This document shows, piece after piece, positions 1 through 11,345 of a DNA stretch of 64,000 nucleotides; position 1 is the first letter of the stretch; every line of letters starts with the position of its first letter. A model generated the notes under the pieces. The model saw only the letters and a program-made list of their open reading frames with translations, was not told the origin of the DNA and ran no database searches. Both the position numbers and the translations under genes were made by a program. This DNA is from Dipteris shenzhenensis (Eukaryota > Polypodiophyta > Polypodiopsida > Gleicheniales), in the NCBI GenBank assembly GCA_047967505.1, contig CM106539.1. One strand, given 5' to 3'.

Positions 1-1074
1 ATAACATTGCGAATGCTTATGTTGGAATAGAATATGCCAAATACATAGAGCAGGATGTTTTATTACTGCAGGTTGGCATTGCCAAGGCATTTGACACAAT
101 CCAATGAGATTTTATGTCACAAACTATGCATGCATTGGGTTTTGGTCAGAAATCGCAGCATGTTATTTTTTGGCTCTACAGTGACAATAAAGCTGCCTGC
201 ATACTCTCTGGGGATATTTCTGAAGCATGGACTCTTCCTTGTTCAGTTTGTCAGGGTTGTCCACTTAGTGCTCTTTTATATGCCATTGCCACGCATCCCA
301 TGCTTCAATACATGGATCATTTGGTGGCGACCGACATACTGCATGGATTGGAGATTCGTGGAAGCAACACTATGGCTTATGCTGATAATTCATTTTTTAC
401 TCCTCGGAATACTAAACATGATCCATCCTCCATGATACATGCCTTATCCTTATATGGTTTGGTCGCAGGTCTTCATGTCAATTTTTAGAAATCTAAGTTG
501 GTTCCTTTGCACTCCAAAGGATGGCATTCTCTTTTATGGCCGGGGGAAATTGCCCAACCTATTCAACTGGTTAGGTTCGATAATTACTCGTCACCAACAG
601 TCTAATTGGATACTTGCAAAGCTAAAGAAAAAGCTTGAATACTGGAAGTTAGCCACTTGGCCATTGCCTGTCAGGCTTTGCCATTTTGATGGCATATATT
701 CAATTTTACTTGCCTTTTTTATGTTCAGCAAAGGAGATCTTACTTCTTTCGTGTCTATTGTTATGAAAACCTTCTGGTGCTTCAAACATGGCAAAAAAAG
801 TTTGAGATTGCTTTCGGTTCAGCATCTCTGCTCACCAAAGATGCATGGGGGTCTCAATATTCTTAACATCCATGTACATATTCTTGCTTATAAGGGAAAA
901 ATGATGCTGCAATTTATGCAGGGTTCTCAGCCTTGGGCTGCCATGATGCGCCATTTGCTCTCACAACTCACCACCCCTGCCTTTGGATATTGGCAGCCCA
1001 CTCACTGGGATTTTCTTTTGGGTTGTATTGATGGTAAGATCAAAGGCTGTCCACCATTGGTATCCAACATGTAA
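1..1074 (+). pseudogene. L1-type LINE reverse transcriptase fragment, decayed, cut by window start
   Basis: Three overlapping frames together read as the middle and thumb of a LINE reverse transcriptase. A degenerate palm motif (VGIAKAFDTIQ followed by a stop) lies near 70-110, the box QGCPLSALLY near 250-280, and the catalytic box reads AYADN instead of the usual F/YADD near 374-390, so the second Asp is lost. Downstream, segments such as LKKKLEYWK and MHGGLNILNI match the region after the palm in plant L1 proteins. Stops and frameshifts mean it cannot make an active enzyme. It begins before the window and stops without a recognisable 3' end, so its L1 subfamily is not fixed. Confidence 0.8.
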
Positions 1075-1299
1075 ATGGACTTGAAACACATTCTCTCGCT
1101 TTTGGAATGGCATGGCCGGGATTCCTTATAGGGAATTTCTCTAAGAGCTAAGAGCATACATAATTGTGATGAGAGGCTGTGACTTGGGCCATAATTTTAT
1201 GTATGGTAGAATTTATGGTTCATAACCGTGTGGTTGGCTATCATTAGGCTAGAAACCAAAATAAAAGCAAAAAATTCAAGACAAAGGCCTTGGCACGTG

Positions 1300-1365
1300 C
1301 GCACACAGAGACACACACACATTTGTATGTGTGTGTGTGTGCGCGCACGCACGCATGTGTTTCTT
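1300..1365. repeat. CA/GT-rich simple repeat with alternating GC/AC core
   Basis: An (AC)n tract is followed by a (GT)n tract and an alternating purine-pyrimidine GCGCGCACGCACGC core, so the two halves can pair as a hairpin or adopt Z-DNA. No gene is seen around it. Confidence 0.8.
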
Positions 1366-1401
1366 GTTCTCCTGGTTTTGGGTGTGATGGCCTCTCTTGG
1401 G

Positions 1402-1480
1402 TTAGCTAAGGTTATTAGACCTATCAACCTATGGTGGATTAGCTAAAGCATTAGACCTATCAATCTATGGTGGATTTTTA
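1402..1480. repeat. 37-bp imperfect tandem duplication
   Basis: Two adjacent copies of a unit containing TTAGACCTATCAA and CTATGGTGGATT lie 37 bp apart with a few substitutions. No coding function is apparent. Confidence 0.7.
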
Positions 1481-1652
1481 GAGATGTACATGCATGTCTC
1501 ATTTTGATGTGGTTGCACTAGATATGATGTTTCGAATTTGTTGTCGTTATATAGGCATGAATAAATTGTAGATTCTGATCTAAGATAAAGTGCTAAACTA
1601 GTGAATCAAAATACCAGAGTAGCAAAATAACATAAGAGTATCAAGTGCTGAG

Positions 1653-1726
1653 AGCTAGCTAGCTAGCTAGCACCCTTAGTACATGCTCAGGTTCCATATA
1701 TTCAGGTAACCTGGTGGTTCTCGAAA

Positions 1727-1761
<35 letters not shown>

Positions 1762-1785
1762 AAGAAAGAAAGAAAGGAAAGGTGT
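1653..1785. repeat. (AGCT)n and GA/AAAG microsatellites
   Basis: A short (AGCT)n run at 1653-1671 is followed by (GA)n and AAAG-type repeats at about 1727-1775. The latter lie where the tail of the adjacent minus-strand LINE2 copy is expected, and read as CTTT repeats in its sense direction. Confidence 0.7.
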
Positions 1786-2850
1786 ACTAAGGAGACCTCG
1801 CGGGTCTATGAGACAAGATACAAAATATTTGTAAACCATACAAGCCACTGTGGGCTGAAGTAAAGAGCTCACTAAGGCCCTTGCCAAGTGCTAAGTGCTA
1901 AAAATGCAAAAAGCTAGTACAAAATATAGAAAATATAGTAGGAAAAAGAGCAATCAAATGCTGCTCAAAGCAAGAGCTCCAAGTACATCTGCAGGCTCTA
2001 TATAGCCTGGCTCCCTAATGGCCCTCTGATGTGATGCAAAGAGCTCACGTATCTGTGTCTGCCAGGCTGTCTCCTGCGATGGCGGGAGGCGCTCTCTCCT
2101 GGATCTCTGTATCTGATGGGCTACATCGAGAGTAATGCCTCGTCTCTGGCGGTCCCCTCTGAGGAGGGCTGAGATAGGTCGGATCTCAATCCTGCGTGCT
2201 TTGGTCGCCCTACGTGTCGTGTGTGGTCTCCGTGTCTCTCGTCCAGCCACATCTTGGTGATGGGTCTCATTGTTGATCCATAGTGCTCTCGTCTCCTCGA
2301 GCTTCACCCCCTCGATCTCATCTGGTGCTGGCTCGGATGCGTAAAAATCATAGCTCGGTGTCCTGAGGCATCAACTGTAGCTGATCTTTGGCCTGCCGCT
2401 CAAGGGAATCTCTGTGTCTCCGCATCTTGATCTGGTAGAGCCCAATGCAAACCTGGTCGAGGAAATATATCAGTCGTGTGAGTGGACCGAAGTCGAGCCC
2501 CTCTTAAAAGAGACAGTGGTATCGCCCTCGGATCTCATAGTAGGCCGGACAGACACATAGAAAATGCTCCTCTGTCTCGACCTCCCCCATCGTGCGTAGT
2601 CTACAAATCCGCTACTCTCTAGGTATGTCAGTCGCTCTCCCAGCCTCAATCTACAACTGGTGGGACGAGACTCGTATCTGTCTGATAGCAATCCGCAAGG
2701 CATGTGAGACTCTCCTATCCTCGAGGTACTGGGGCCTCCATGCTCCGATATCCTTAGAAAGTGGTCATGATAGAACAAGGTCTTGGTGGGAAACTCCTGA
2801 TACCCCCCCAAGCCCGAGATGTGTGGAGCTGAAGAAGGTCTAACCGTATG
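1760..2850 (-). mobile_element. LINE2 3' part: C-terminal domain, 3' UTR and CTTT tail
   Basis: On the minus strand this reads as the C-terminal region of the LINE2 ORF2, with FYHDHFLRISEHG near 2770 matching FYRDHFLHITTEG in the copy at 52.8-54 kb, followed by a long 3' region that ends at CTTTCTTTCTTT. The same end with the sense-strand phrase CTCATAGACC recurs near 47.7 and 52.9 kb, which defines a family. Frames are broken. It lies next to the 5' endonuclease piece of a similar element at 2860-3540, so the pair probably represents one element that lost its middle. Confidence 0.7.
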
Positions 2851-2859
2851 ATACGGTTA

Positions 2860-3540
2860 ATCTCATCATGTGGAATACATCATGTATACTCTCATACGGG
2901 TTGTTCCCTTCTGTGCATTGAAGTCACCAAGGAGGAGGGTGTCACCCTGTCTAGAGAACTCTGTGATATCATCATGTATACTCTCATACAGGCTGTTCCC
3001 TTCTATGGCAACCTCATGTGCATAGGATGATGTATCCGGAGGAAAGTAGCACACCGCAATGAAGATCGGTCGTGCCTCTGGTAGCTGAACTCTAATCCAC
3101 ATGTGCCGTTCCTCTTTCCTAACCACTGAAAGGAGTGGCCTGAGAGGTGATTTGAAGAGGACAGAGACCCCCAGAGCCTCGTACTCCACTATCCCTCCTC
3201 AATTCCCTCTTATGGGCAGACTCCCATGTGTATCTTGTCATGGTGGGCAGCCCTCTCTCTGGGCTCTTGTGTGTCTCAGTATAGAAAACTATGTCCCTGT
3301 CAGTGTATGTCTCTAGGACACCTCCTAGGTCGGACCAGAGGGTGCCATTGCAGTTCCAAACCGCCATTTTCAAACCTTCTTGTGCTCTCTTCTCCTGGGT
3401 CTGACACCATCATGTGCTGTCTATTTCTCCTTCTTCTCTTCCTTCCCTTTCTCACGTCTGCTCTCTCTGTGATAATCACTTTTCCATCCTTGTAGACAGC
3501 CCATTTACCTGAGTCTCTTGCTACCATAACCTAGCTGCTG
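2860..3540 (-). pseudogene. LINE2 ORF2 N-terminal endonuclease piece
   Basis: Minus-strand frames contain the start of an apurinic-type endonuclease: MKMAVWNCNGTLWSDLGG, then FYTETHKSPER, and further on FIAVCYFPPDTSS and LLLGDFNAQ, the conserved GDFN box. Just upstream (3370-3527) GKWAVYKDGKVIITER is the end of the LINE2 ORF1. After the GDFN box the sequence jumps to the C-terminal part at 1760-2850, so roughly the rest of the endonuclease and most of the RT are deleted. Two short near-identical segments (about 2875-2910 and 2965-3000) sit at the deletion point. Confidence 0.75.
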
Positions 3541-3931
3541 CTCCTCCCGTTCGGGCAGCCCCAGCCCCTCCTCTACCCCCCGCTCAGCCCCCCCGCTACC
3601 CCTCTGCTCAGCCCCCCCGCTCTAGCTCTAGCCCCCCGCTCAGCCCTCCACTACCCTCCGCTACCCTCGCTCAGCCCTCCCGCTACCCCCCGCTACCCTT
3701 GCTCAGCCCTCTGCTACCCCCCACTCAGCCCCCCCGCTCAGCCCTCCACTACCTCTGCTACCCCCCCCCCCCCCCCCCGCTCAGCCCTCCGCTACCCCTC
3801 CGCCACCCTCGCTCAGCCTCCCCGCTAAGCCCCCGCTACCCTCTGCTACCCCCCCGCTCAGCCCTCCGCTACCCCCCCCCCCCCTGCTACCCCCCAATCA
3901 GCCCTCCCTGGGCGCTGCTGCAGCTAACCGC

Positions 3932-3966
<35 letters not shown>

Positions 3967-4095
3967 CTTTCGCTCCGCGCTACCCCTTCACTCAGCCACT
4001 ACCCACCTCCCTCCCTCCCTCCTCCCTTTTTTTTTTTTTTTGGGTCTCTTTTCCGTGGGGGGAAAAAAAAACAAGGGAAACCACAACCACCTTTT
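3541..4095. repeat. C-rich low-complexity tract with long poly-C runs
   Basis: Imperfect repeats of the type CTCAGCCCTCCGCTACC alternate with C homopolymers, the longest about 31 C at 3933-3963. The opposite strand is G-rich and could form quadruplexes. It sits directly in front of the plus-strand LINE2 ORF1 and also borders the minus-strand LINE2 piece, so it probably includes a LINE2 5' leader. The open frame through it is a low-complexity artefact. Confidence 0.85.
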
Positions 4096-4302
4096 AAAAT
4101 AATAATAATAATAAAATAAAATAAACCCTTGCCATCTTAGCCTCTCCTCCTTCTCCACCTCTTGGCTGCCTCTCCACTTCAGGCTTCCGCACTACCTCTC
4201 CACCACCTCGCACTAGACGTGCCTCCCATTATGGGGGGGGAACTAGTGCTCCCGCTCCCGGCTGAACATTAACACTAAGATCTACACCCGCACCCCAAGA
4301 GA

Positions 4303-5673
4303 ATGGGGGACAAAGCCAAGAAAGACGAAAATAACAACAACAAAAAAAAGCAAACGACACAACTGAATTTGGAGGATGTGAACACACGTTACAACCGAAG
4401 TGGACTCAGGGTAAACAGCAAGGCAAAGTTAGGACCCGCCTCAGCTTCTTCAGCATCTATCTCTACCTCAACCTCAACCTCAACCTCAACTCCCGCTACA
4501 GTGTCAGTTTCGTTTTCAGCTCCAACCTCAGCTCCCTCTATCTCTATCTCTACTTCGACCTCAGTCCCCGCTTCAGGCCCAGCTCTAGTTCTAGTCTCAG
4601 CTCCATCTACATCTACGATTAGTGACATACTCATGCCCATGGCGCCGGTTGTTGTTCCCTTTTTCTCTTCTCCTGTTACAGCTCTCACACAGCTTATGAC
4701 ACCTACTTCCGAGGTGTCATACACTGTGCCGCATTACGCTTCACTCTCCCCTCTCCCTCTCAGTCAGCCCATCCTCCCACACCCCGTTGGGACTGCCTCA
4801 CCCATTCCACTGTCATCTCCGTTCCTCACTCAGCCACCGTCCAGTTTTCGGACTCAGTCCCACTCTTTCATGCCACAGTCACCACAGTTTCAGCATGGAC
4901 ATGGGTGGACTGACACACCAGAGGCCCGTGAGACCCTACTCAGGGAGATACATAGTTTTCGTGAGCGTGAGATGGAGCTGGCTCGCTTCGCGCGGGAGCA
5001 GGTCTGCTTCAACCAGGAGCAGAGCTGCATCATACAGGAGCAAGCTAGGGCCATTCGGGAGCAGGCGGGTCTTATTCAGGGACTCAGACAAGATATCATG
5101 CAGCTCCGACAGGAGGTCACAACCATACACACTGTCCCAGGGAGTACCCCGGTGGTCGAGGCACAGATTGCGAGCATGAAATCTGCTATTAAGGAGACTT
5201 CCAGATGGGTTGACGTGGCCAAACGGGAACCCGCAAGAGTCACCGTTTCGGCTACCCTCATGGAGCAGCAGCAGAGAGCCAGTAAGGCTCTCAACATCAG
5301 AGTACGTGGGATCCCACGCACTGAGGCTACACCGATGGTAGATGCGACTGAGTTCGTGACCGCTACCCTGGGTGTGCTGAGCACAGGATAGAGAGGGCAT
5401 GGCGGGTGGGGAGAGATCCCAACCGAGAGCAACCCCTGATCATACGATTTCATGACACTCAGGCACGACTTTCAGCTCTACGACACAGGTCAGTCCTTCG
5501 AGATCAGCCCAGCGATCTCTATGGATGAGGACCTCACACCTCTACAAGTTGAGGAGAGGCGCTCTTTGCTACAGCAGCGGGATCAGGCTCGAAAGGAGGG
5601 GAAGTGGGCAGTGGTACGAGAGGGACGACTTCTTACAGGCCCCCGTAGGACACCTGCCCCCTCCCCTACATAG
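4303..5673 (+). pseudogene. LINE2 ORF1 (coiled coil, RRM-like core, C-terminal domain)
   Basis: The frame starts at an ATG after the C-rich leader. It has a Lys/Asn-rich head (residues 1-35), a long Ser/Thr/Pro-rich region (about 50-200), and a coiled coil around residues 205-275 with heptads such as ARAIREQAGLIQGLRQDI. Next come SRWVDVAKREP and a segment like an RRM strand, LNIRVRGIPR, near 325-335. A frameshift near 5390 and a compensating one near 5520 break it; the other frame continues PLIIRFHDTQ, and the last part DLTPLQ...EGKWAVVREGRLL is the C-terminal domain typical of LINE ORF1 proteins. The protein would be an RNA-binding chaperone of the LINE RNP. A second copy lies at 13.0-14.2 kb. 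Confidence 0.75.
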
Positions 5674-5689
5674 GGAAGCGGGGCCTATG

Positions 5690-7326
5690 AGACTCAGATA
5701 TCCGAGACCCTGTCCTGCACCATTTGGAACTGTAATGGTACCTTATGGTCAGAACCAGGGAACTTCTCAGAATCCTATACAGGCCACGACATAGTCTTCT
5801 ATACAGAGACACATCAGAGTCCAGAGCGCCTTCTCCCAATAGTCAGCGGATATACATGGGAGTCTGCCTACAAAGATGAGACGAGGGGTACAGAAGGAGT
5901 TCGAGGTTCAGGTGGAGTTGTAGTCCTTTTCAGATCCACACTTCGGGGGATCATTTCAGTAGAGCAGAGAGATACACATTTCAGATTTCTTTGGATCCGG
6001 ATACGACACATGGATAGCCAGGATCTGTTTGTCGCAGTTTGCTACTTCCCCCCGGAGACCTCCCACTTTGCGAGAGATATTCGAGGTGATGATGAGACAT
6101 CCCCATTTGCTGCCCTTTATCAGTCCATCGTTGACTTTTCTAGCCGTGGAGAAGTCCTTCTAGTGGGGGACTTCAACGCGAGGACAAGGACCCGTCAGGT
6201 ACCACTTCTTGATTTCAGAGATGATTCCACTCTACTGGCAGATGTTGACCTTGAGGAGGCAGGTATGCTACGGGTTTCGGCTGACAGGCGAGGTCCACTC
6301 TCATCCTATGGGCAGGCCCTATTAGACCTGGGCAGAATACATGATCTCATTATCTATAATGGTCTTGACAGATGGCCCGCTTCAGGTGGTTTCACATGCT
6401 TTCCACATGGGGGGGGCTCCAGTGTTGTTGATTACATCATGGGATCCCCTGTCTTCACATCTCGCATTACTGACTTCACTGTAGCACCTCTCCCCCTAGG
6501 GGCTGATCACACATACCTCTTCTTTCGCATCTCCACCTCCCTTCGCACAGCACCTTCCACCCCACTCAGTGCTTACTCCATCAACCACAATATACGCTTT
6601 GATCGGGATCACTCACCTTCTTACTCTGGCCGTCTGTACATACTTCTCGCTTATATTGACTTCATACCCCTTTTAGAGGATCGTGCTGCCCTTGTCACCC
6701 ACTCACTACACGAGGCTGCCATTCACACCTTTCCCCAAACCACCCGCTCCACCCGCCCACCACCCCTGGAACCGTACCCTGTAATAGTTGGTACGATGAT
6801 GAGTGTAAGGCCTTACGCCGTCAACTCAGATTCGAAACCAAAAACAGTCTTCCGAGCGCACCAGATACGCTACGTGAATACCGTAGACTGGTACGAAGGA
6901 AGAAACTAGACTTCGTTCGTCGAAACGAGGAGGAGCTACTGAACATTTTGTTTAGTAACAACTCTAAGGACTTCTGGCGGAGATTTCTAGAAGGACGGTC
7001 CCCTCCGCCACTCACTGACACCTAGATCTGGTTTGATTATGCACGCACACTTTATGACATCCCAAATCAGCCAGTCCCTAGCCTCTCACACATGCCTCGT
7101 GCCACATCCTGCACCCTCTTCACTAGAGGAGGGGTAAAGGATGTTGTAATGAAACTTCATAATGGCCGAGCGAAGGATCATGAGGGACTATGCACTGAGT
7201 TCATTGCATATGGGATTAACCTCCTAGCCCCGATCTTAGCAAAGCTTTTTAATGAAGCGGTTTGTTTGGGATTTCCACACACTTGGACCATTAACACTAT
7301 CTCACCCATCCACAAGGCAGGGAGAA
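5690..7326 (+). pseudogene. LINE2 ORF2, endonuclease and start of RT, truncated
   Basis: The reading begins near 5720 at IWNCNGTLWSE and runs through the endonuclease boxes FYTETHQSPE, VAVCYFPPETSHF, LLVGDFNART (near 6160-6185) and SGGFTCFPHGG...VVDYIMGSP, ending with GADHTYLFF near 6505-6530. A linker and the first RT blocks follow in other frames, with GRAKDHEGL near 7165-7190 and ISPIHKAG near 7300-7320. Several stops and shifts are present. The element stops at about 7326, exactly where an inverted LINE2 copy begins, so palm motifs A-C are missing. It would nick target DNA and prime reverse transcription if intact. Confidence 0.8.
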
Positions 7327-8645
7327 AAGCTTGCTTCTTCCGACGTACGAGATGTCGGTACTTGCATACCGTGTCTGGTGTGTTCGGGAGGTGACATCTG
7401 GTTTCAAGTCGGAGCTGTCGGCGATAAGCCTTGCACTCCGCATCGTACCAATTGTTGCAGGGTACAGAACCAAGAGGTGGTGGTCTAGTGGACCGTGTGG
7501 TGTGGGGAAAGATTTGGAGGGCAGCCTCGTGGAGTGTGTGACTAATCAGGGCAGCACGGTCCTCTATGAGTGGTATGTGATCGATGTAGGTTAGGAGCCT
7601 GTTTAGGCGTCCAGAGTAGCCGGTGATAGGCTGTGATCAAAGTGTATGTCGTGGTAGGTGTCATGCTTCCTATGTGGTGTGTGTGGTGTGGCTAAGCATG
7701 GGGTGGCGATAGTGAAGAATAGGTATGTGTGATCGGCTCCTGGAGGGAGTGGTGCTACGGTGAAGTCGGTGATACATGAAGTGAAGGTAGGGGATCCCAT
7801 GATGTAATCTACTACACTAGTGCCCCCCCTGTGTGGGAAGCAAGTAAAACCACCTGAGGAGGGCCATAGGTTGAGCCCGTTGTAGATGATGAGATCATGC
7901 ATCCTGCCCAAATCAAGGAGCGCATGTCCATATGGTGTAACAGGCCCGTGTCGGTCCGATGAGGTCCTAGTCATACCTGCTCCATCTAGGTCCATGTCTG
8001 GAAGCATGATAGAGTCGTCTCGGAAGTCTAGGAGTGGTGCCTGTCGCGTACTCGTCCTGGCGTTGAAGTCCCCAACAAGGAGAACTTCCCCGCGGGCTGA
8101 AAGGTCTGGGATATCCTGATGTAAGGGTGCATATGGAGATGTCTCACCCTCTTCTCGTGCCACTCTGGCGAAGTGGGATGTGTCTGGCGGGAAGTAGCAT
8201 ATTGCTATGAAAAGGTCACGGGTGTCTGTGTGTCGGATCCGGATCCACATGAATCGAGAGTGTGCGTCCTTCCTCTCAATGGAGATGGCTCCAGCGAGGG
8301 AAGACCTGTACAGTAGTGTGACCCCGCCTGATCCTTGGACTCAACCTGTATCCCTCGTCTCATCCCTGAAGGCTGACTCCCATGTGTAGCCACTGACTAT
8401 CGGTAGTGGACGCTCTGGGCTCTGGTGTGTCTCCGTGTAAAAGACTATGTCTCGTCCTGTATAAGACTCCGAGAAGTTTCCTGGGTCTGACCATAAGGTG
8501 CCATTACAGTTCCAAATGGTGCAGTCTAGGGTCTCGAAAACCTGAGTCTCATAGGCCCCGTCCCCCTAGGGGGTACGGGTGGGAGCCCGACGGGTGCCAG
8601 TCAACAACCTACCATCTCGGACCACGGCCCATTTCCCCTCCTTGA
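7327..8645 (-). pseudogene. LINE2 ORF2 endonuclease fragment, inverted
   Basis: On the minus strand, starting from the ORF1 tail (GKWAVVRDGRLL near 8580-8640), the sequence gives IWNCNGTLWSD near 8500, then FYTETHQSPE, an endonuclease frame at 8250-7603 with FIAICYFPPDTSHF, LLVGDFNARTST, GGFTCFPHRGG and VVDYIMGSP, and the linker down to about 7330. It ends head-on against the plus-strand copy, so the two endonuclease arms form a diverged inverted repeat of over 1 kb. Stops and shifts show it is dead. Confidence 0.8.
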
Positions 8646-8849
8646 GAGAGAGAGAGGGGGGAGGGGGGGGGAGGACTATAAATGTTTGTGGAAGGCTAAA
8701 GAGGCTTCTTATGTCTACTCAACATAAAGATTGTTGCTCTATAACAGATTATTCATCCTACAGAAAAAGGTTTAAAAAAAAGCAAAATGAATATATATCC
8801 TACTGAAGTTTAAAGGATATCCTTCATGTGATGTTGTTTTGTTTTTTTT
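8646..8849. other. Short spacer with GA/G-rich tract
   Basis: A (GA)n and poly-G stretch at about 8646-8672 is followed by AT-rich sequence with no coding signal. At its right edge the poly-T run (8837-8850) is the sense-strand poly-A tail of the minus-strand L1-A copy. Confidence 0.5.
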
Positions 8850-10281
8850 TTCAAGAAAAGTACTTCATTAAGTATGAAAGAAAACCGCGAGAGCAAGCTC
8901 AAATGCGGGAGTACATCATGCAATGCATGAGGAAAAAACAGCTCAAAATGAGCTAAAGAAGAACCAGGGCGGAGGCTGAAAATGCCATCTCAACCCTGAG
9001 GAAGACTCTGAGAAGAAGGGAGATCCTCTGCAAACTTTGAAAAAAGTAACTCTCCTGGCAATGGCTGATTTGGAGGATCCGTGCATGCTCGCCTAAATGG
9101 CCATCAAAGTGTGTACTGTGTCGGTCCAAATACTGGCCATAGCCTGGGAAGGGTGAATCTGGATACCCTCCATCCTCTCTGTACACCTGGCTCTCCAAAT
9201 ATGCCAAGTTGCAATGCTAGCCAAAATCTCCCAAGACGTGTCTACTGAGGCATGAGCAGCTCTGAAAGGAGTGAAGGAAACATGCTGGAGGGAACAAGAT
9301 TCCACTGCGTGTCGCCGTACAATGAGAGTTGGATCTGGATCATGTCCCTCGAAAAACACTTGAGGGCCAGTAAGAGATAACCAAGCCACTGAACCCCAGG
9401 TCATATAGAAAGGTGCTGTATGAAAGATGCTGAAAATCCTGGCAACACCTTTCCAGATCATCCTCGCCTATCTGCACTCCTAAAGGCAATGTTGTACTGA
9501 CTCAACTGTCCAATGACAATGAGGACAAGTAGGGTTAGCCCCAAATCTGGATCTCCACAGGTTCATTGCAATCCCTCCATGAATAGAAAGCCAAAAGAAT
9601 AGAGTGATCTTTCTATTCCTGAGGGATTTCCAGATCTTCCGCACAACTGCGAAAACCTGAAAACTATCCCAATGTGGCGCTCTGGAGGGCCTCCAATCTC
9701 TACTACTGAGCTGAAACCTCCGGGCATTTCTAAGTGTAGCAAAAGAAGGGGAAGCTCTTCTCTCGGTGCCCCTCATCAATCCATTCCCACTCCCCTAGGT
9801 CCCACTGCAAGAACCTAATAGGGGAACCACCATACAGCCAGAGTCTCCCAGACCCCAGCGCAAGGAGAATATGATCAGGGTCAAGATACCACTGTGAGTC
9901 CCTGCCCCACTCCATGAAACCTGCAATCCTGACAGGCTGAAATGCAACCTCCAAAAGAATATCATCAGAAGATCTGATAAGTTTGCCTCTCGACTGAACA
10001 TCAAAGACAAGGGTATCCTCATGTGCATCCTGCAGTGCAATAATCTGTAACGGAATGCCCGTCCCTGAAAACGCTCCCCACCAAGTGGACTTTGTGAGCA
10101 GCAAGTCATCTGTGTAAATCCACTCTGGCGGAATGGCTACCTGTATCTGCTGTATCCTGAGTGCACTCCCTCTGAGGTGGCCAACTCCTAAAAGTCTCTG
10201 ATCCTCTGGAAGTCTCATAAAGGCCTGCCAAGCGCATACAATAGAAGCAGGTCCCCTCTCCCATCTAGACTACTACATTTA
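8850..10281 (-). pseudogene. L1-A C-terminal half with zf-RVT domain and poly-A end
   Basis: Minus-strand frames run from FMRLPEDQRL near 10215 through LVFDVQSRGK and WLYGGSPIRFLQW to a zf-RVT block near 9500-9650: KITLFFWLSIHGGIAMNLW and CPHCHWTVESVQHCL. The last part, SWEILASIATWHIWRARC near 9190-9240, matches the L1-A copy at 35.8-40.5 kb residue by residue with scattered changes. The 3' end AATGAAGTACTTTTCTTG plus A-run resembles TTAATAGAAGTCTC plus A-run in the other L1-A copies. Upstream it joins an inverted RT segment at 10281. Confidence 0.85.
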
Positions 10282-11126
10282 ATTTTGGATGCCACTCCAC
10301 AGACATTGAATTCATTCAGGATGGCATTGGATTTGTTTTGCATTGCGGCAGGTGCACACATTAATTGGAACAAATACAATGGCTTTTGGATCAGTGATGA
10401 GGACACTCCAGTCTGGGGGATTGACATAGGGTTCACTTGGATTCAGAGGGGAGTCTCCGTCAGATATTTGGGATGCCAGGTTGGGTTGGGCATCTCTCCG
10501 GCACAGCAGTTCGCTCCCGTGTTGGAGAGTATCAGGAGGAAACTCATCTTTTGGAGTTCAGCTTGACCTTGCATCCAGAGTTGTGGTTGTGAACCAGGTA
10601 TTATTGGCCATTGCCTGCTTTGTTTGCTCATGTTGGTGTAGATCTAGAGGTTGTATCGCTCAGCTCATGAGACCTATCAAGAACTTCCTATGGAGCGGTT
10701 TAGATGGCACCTCAGATGTTGTAGCCAGGGTGGCTTGGGAGACCCTCATTCTCCCCACAGGAGAAGGGGGTCTCAATATTATTGACCCAAACTTGCAGTG
10801 TATGGCTTTGCTCTGCAAGTTTGTAGTACGTGGATTGATGCTTGGACAGGAGCCCTAGAAGGATTTTTTCTCATGCATCATTCAGTCTTGTACCTCTTCT
10901 CATGGGGGAGATAGGTTGGACAGCAGCATATGGATCTTTACTTCAGCCCATCTCAAAATCTCCCCCTTCCCCTCTCATGGCTGCTATTCTGAAAGCTTGG
11001 GGCTGCTTCAGAAACACACTTCGCAGAGTTCCACCCACCTCTCGTGAAAAGATTCAAAGGCAGCCAGTCATGTGGAATGGCTCGATTTTTGGATGACCAC
11101 CATGGCAGGTCACTTGGAGTCTCAAA
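10281..11126 (+). pseudogene. Inverted internal segment of the same L1-A element (RT thumb region)
   Basis: This plus-strand stretch encodes LNSFRMALDLFCIAAGAHIN, GFWISDEDTP, VRYLGCQVGLGISPAQQF, VVVVNQVLLA and ARVAWETLILPTGEGGLNI, ending with the region equal to RQPIIWNDSILDEHARPLG of the long L1-A copy. In that copy this segment lies exactly between the sequences found here on the minus strand at 11126-11345 and at 8850-10281. So it is a piece of one element turned around in place, not a separate insertion. A frameshift near 10565 and later stops make it non-functional. Confidence 0.85.
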
Positions 11127-11345
11127 AAAACAGCCGTGTCATCTGCCAACTCACTGTCTAAGAGCTCATCCTCCTGCCTCAGAGGAAGCCTGAGCCCTAC
11201 GATCCCAGCTTGAGCTCTAATGTAATAGCTCATAGCCTCAACCACAAAAAGGAATAAAAAGGGGGCTAGGGGGCATCCCTGACAGACTGATTTGGGAACT
11301 AATTTGACACTGATGATAACAAATTTGAAGTGCATGGTCCATAGA
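11124..11345 (-). pseudogene. L1-A RT palm segment (QGCPLAPF and LADD boxes)
   Basis: Minus-strand reading gives SVCQGCPLAPFLFLFV and SELADDTAVF, the RT boxes just before the segment that is inverted at 10281-11126. It ends upstream near 11345, where similarity to the long L1-A copy stops, so the insertion is 5'-truncated there. Confidence 0.85.

Noticed and set aside
3699-4097. Plus-strand proline-rich frame
   Set aside because: Low-complexity poly-C DNA; other frames are open as well and no homology-like blocks are present.
4389-4724. Minus-strand frame opposite LINE2 ORF1
   Set aside because: It is the mirror of the repetitive Ser/Thr codons of ORF1 (repeated EVEVEVEIE), not an independent gene.
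8850-11345. Twin priming as explanation of the inverted L1 segment
   Set aside because: Twin priming inverts the 5' end; here RT sequence in normal direction (11124-11345) still lies upstream of the inverted part.
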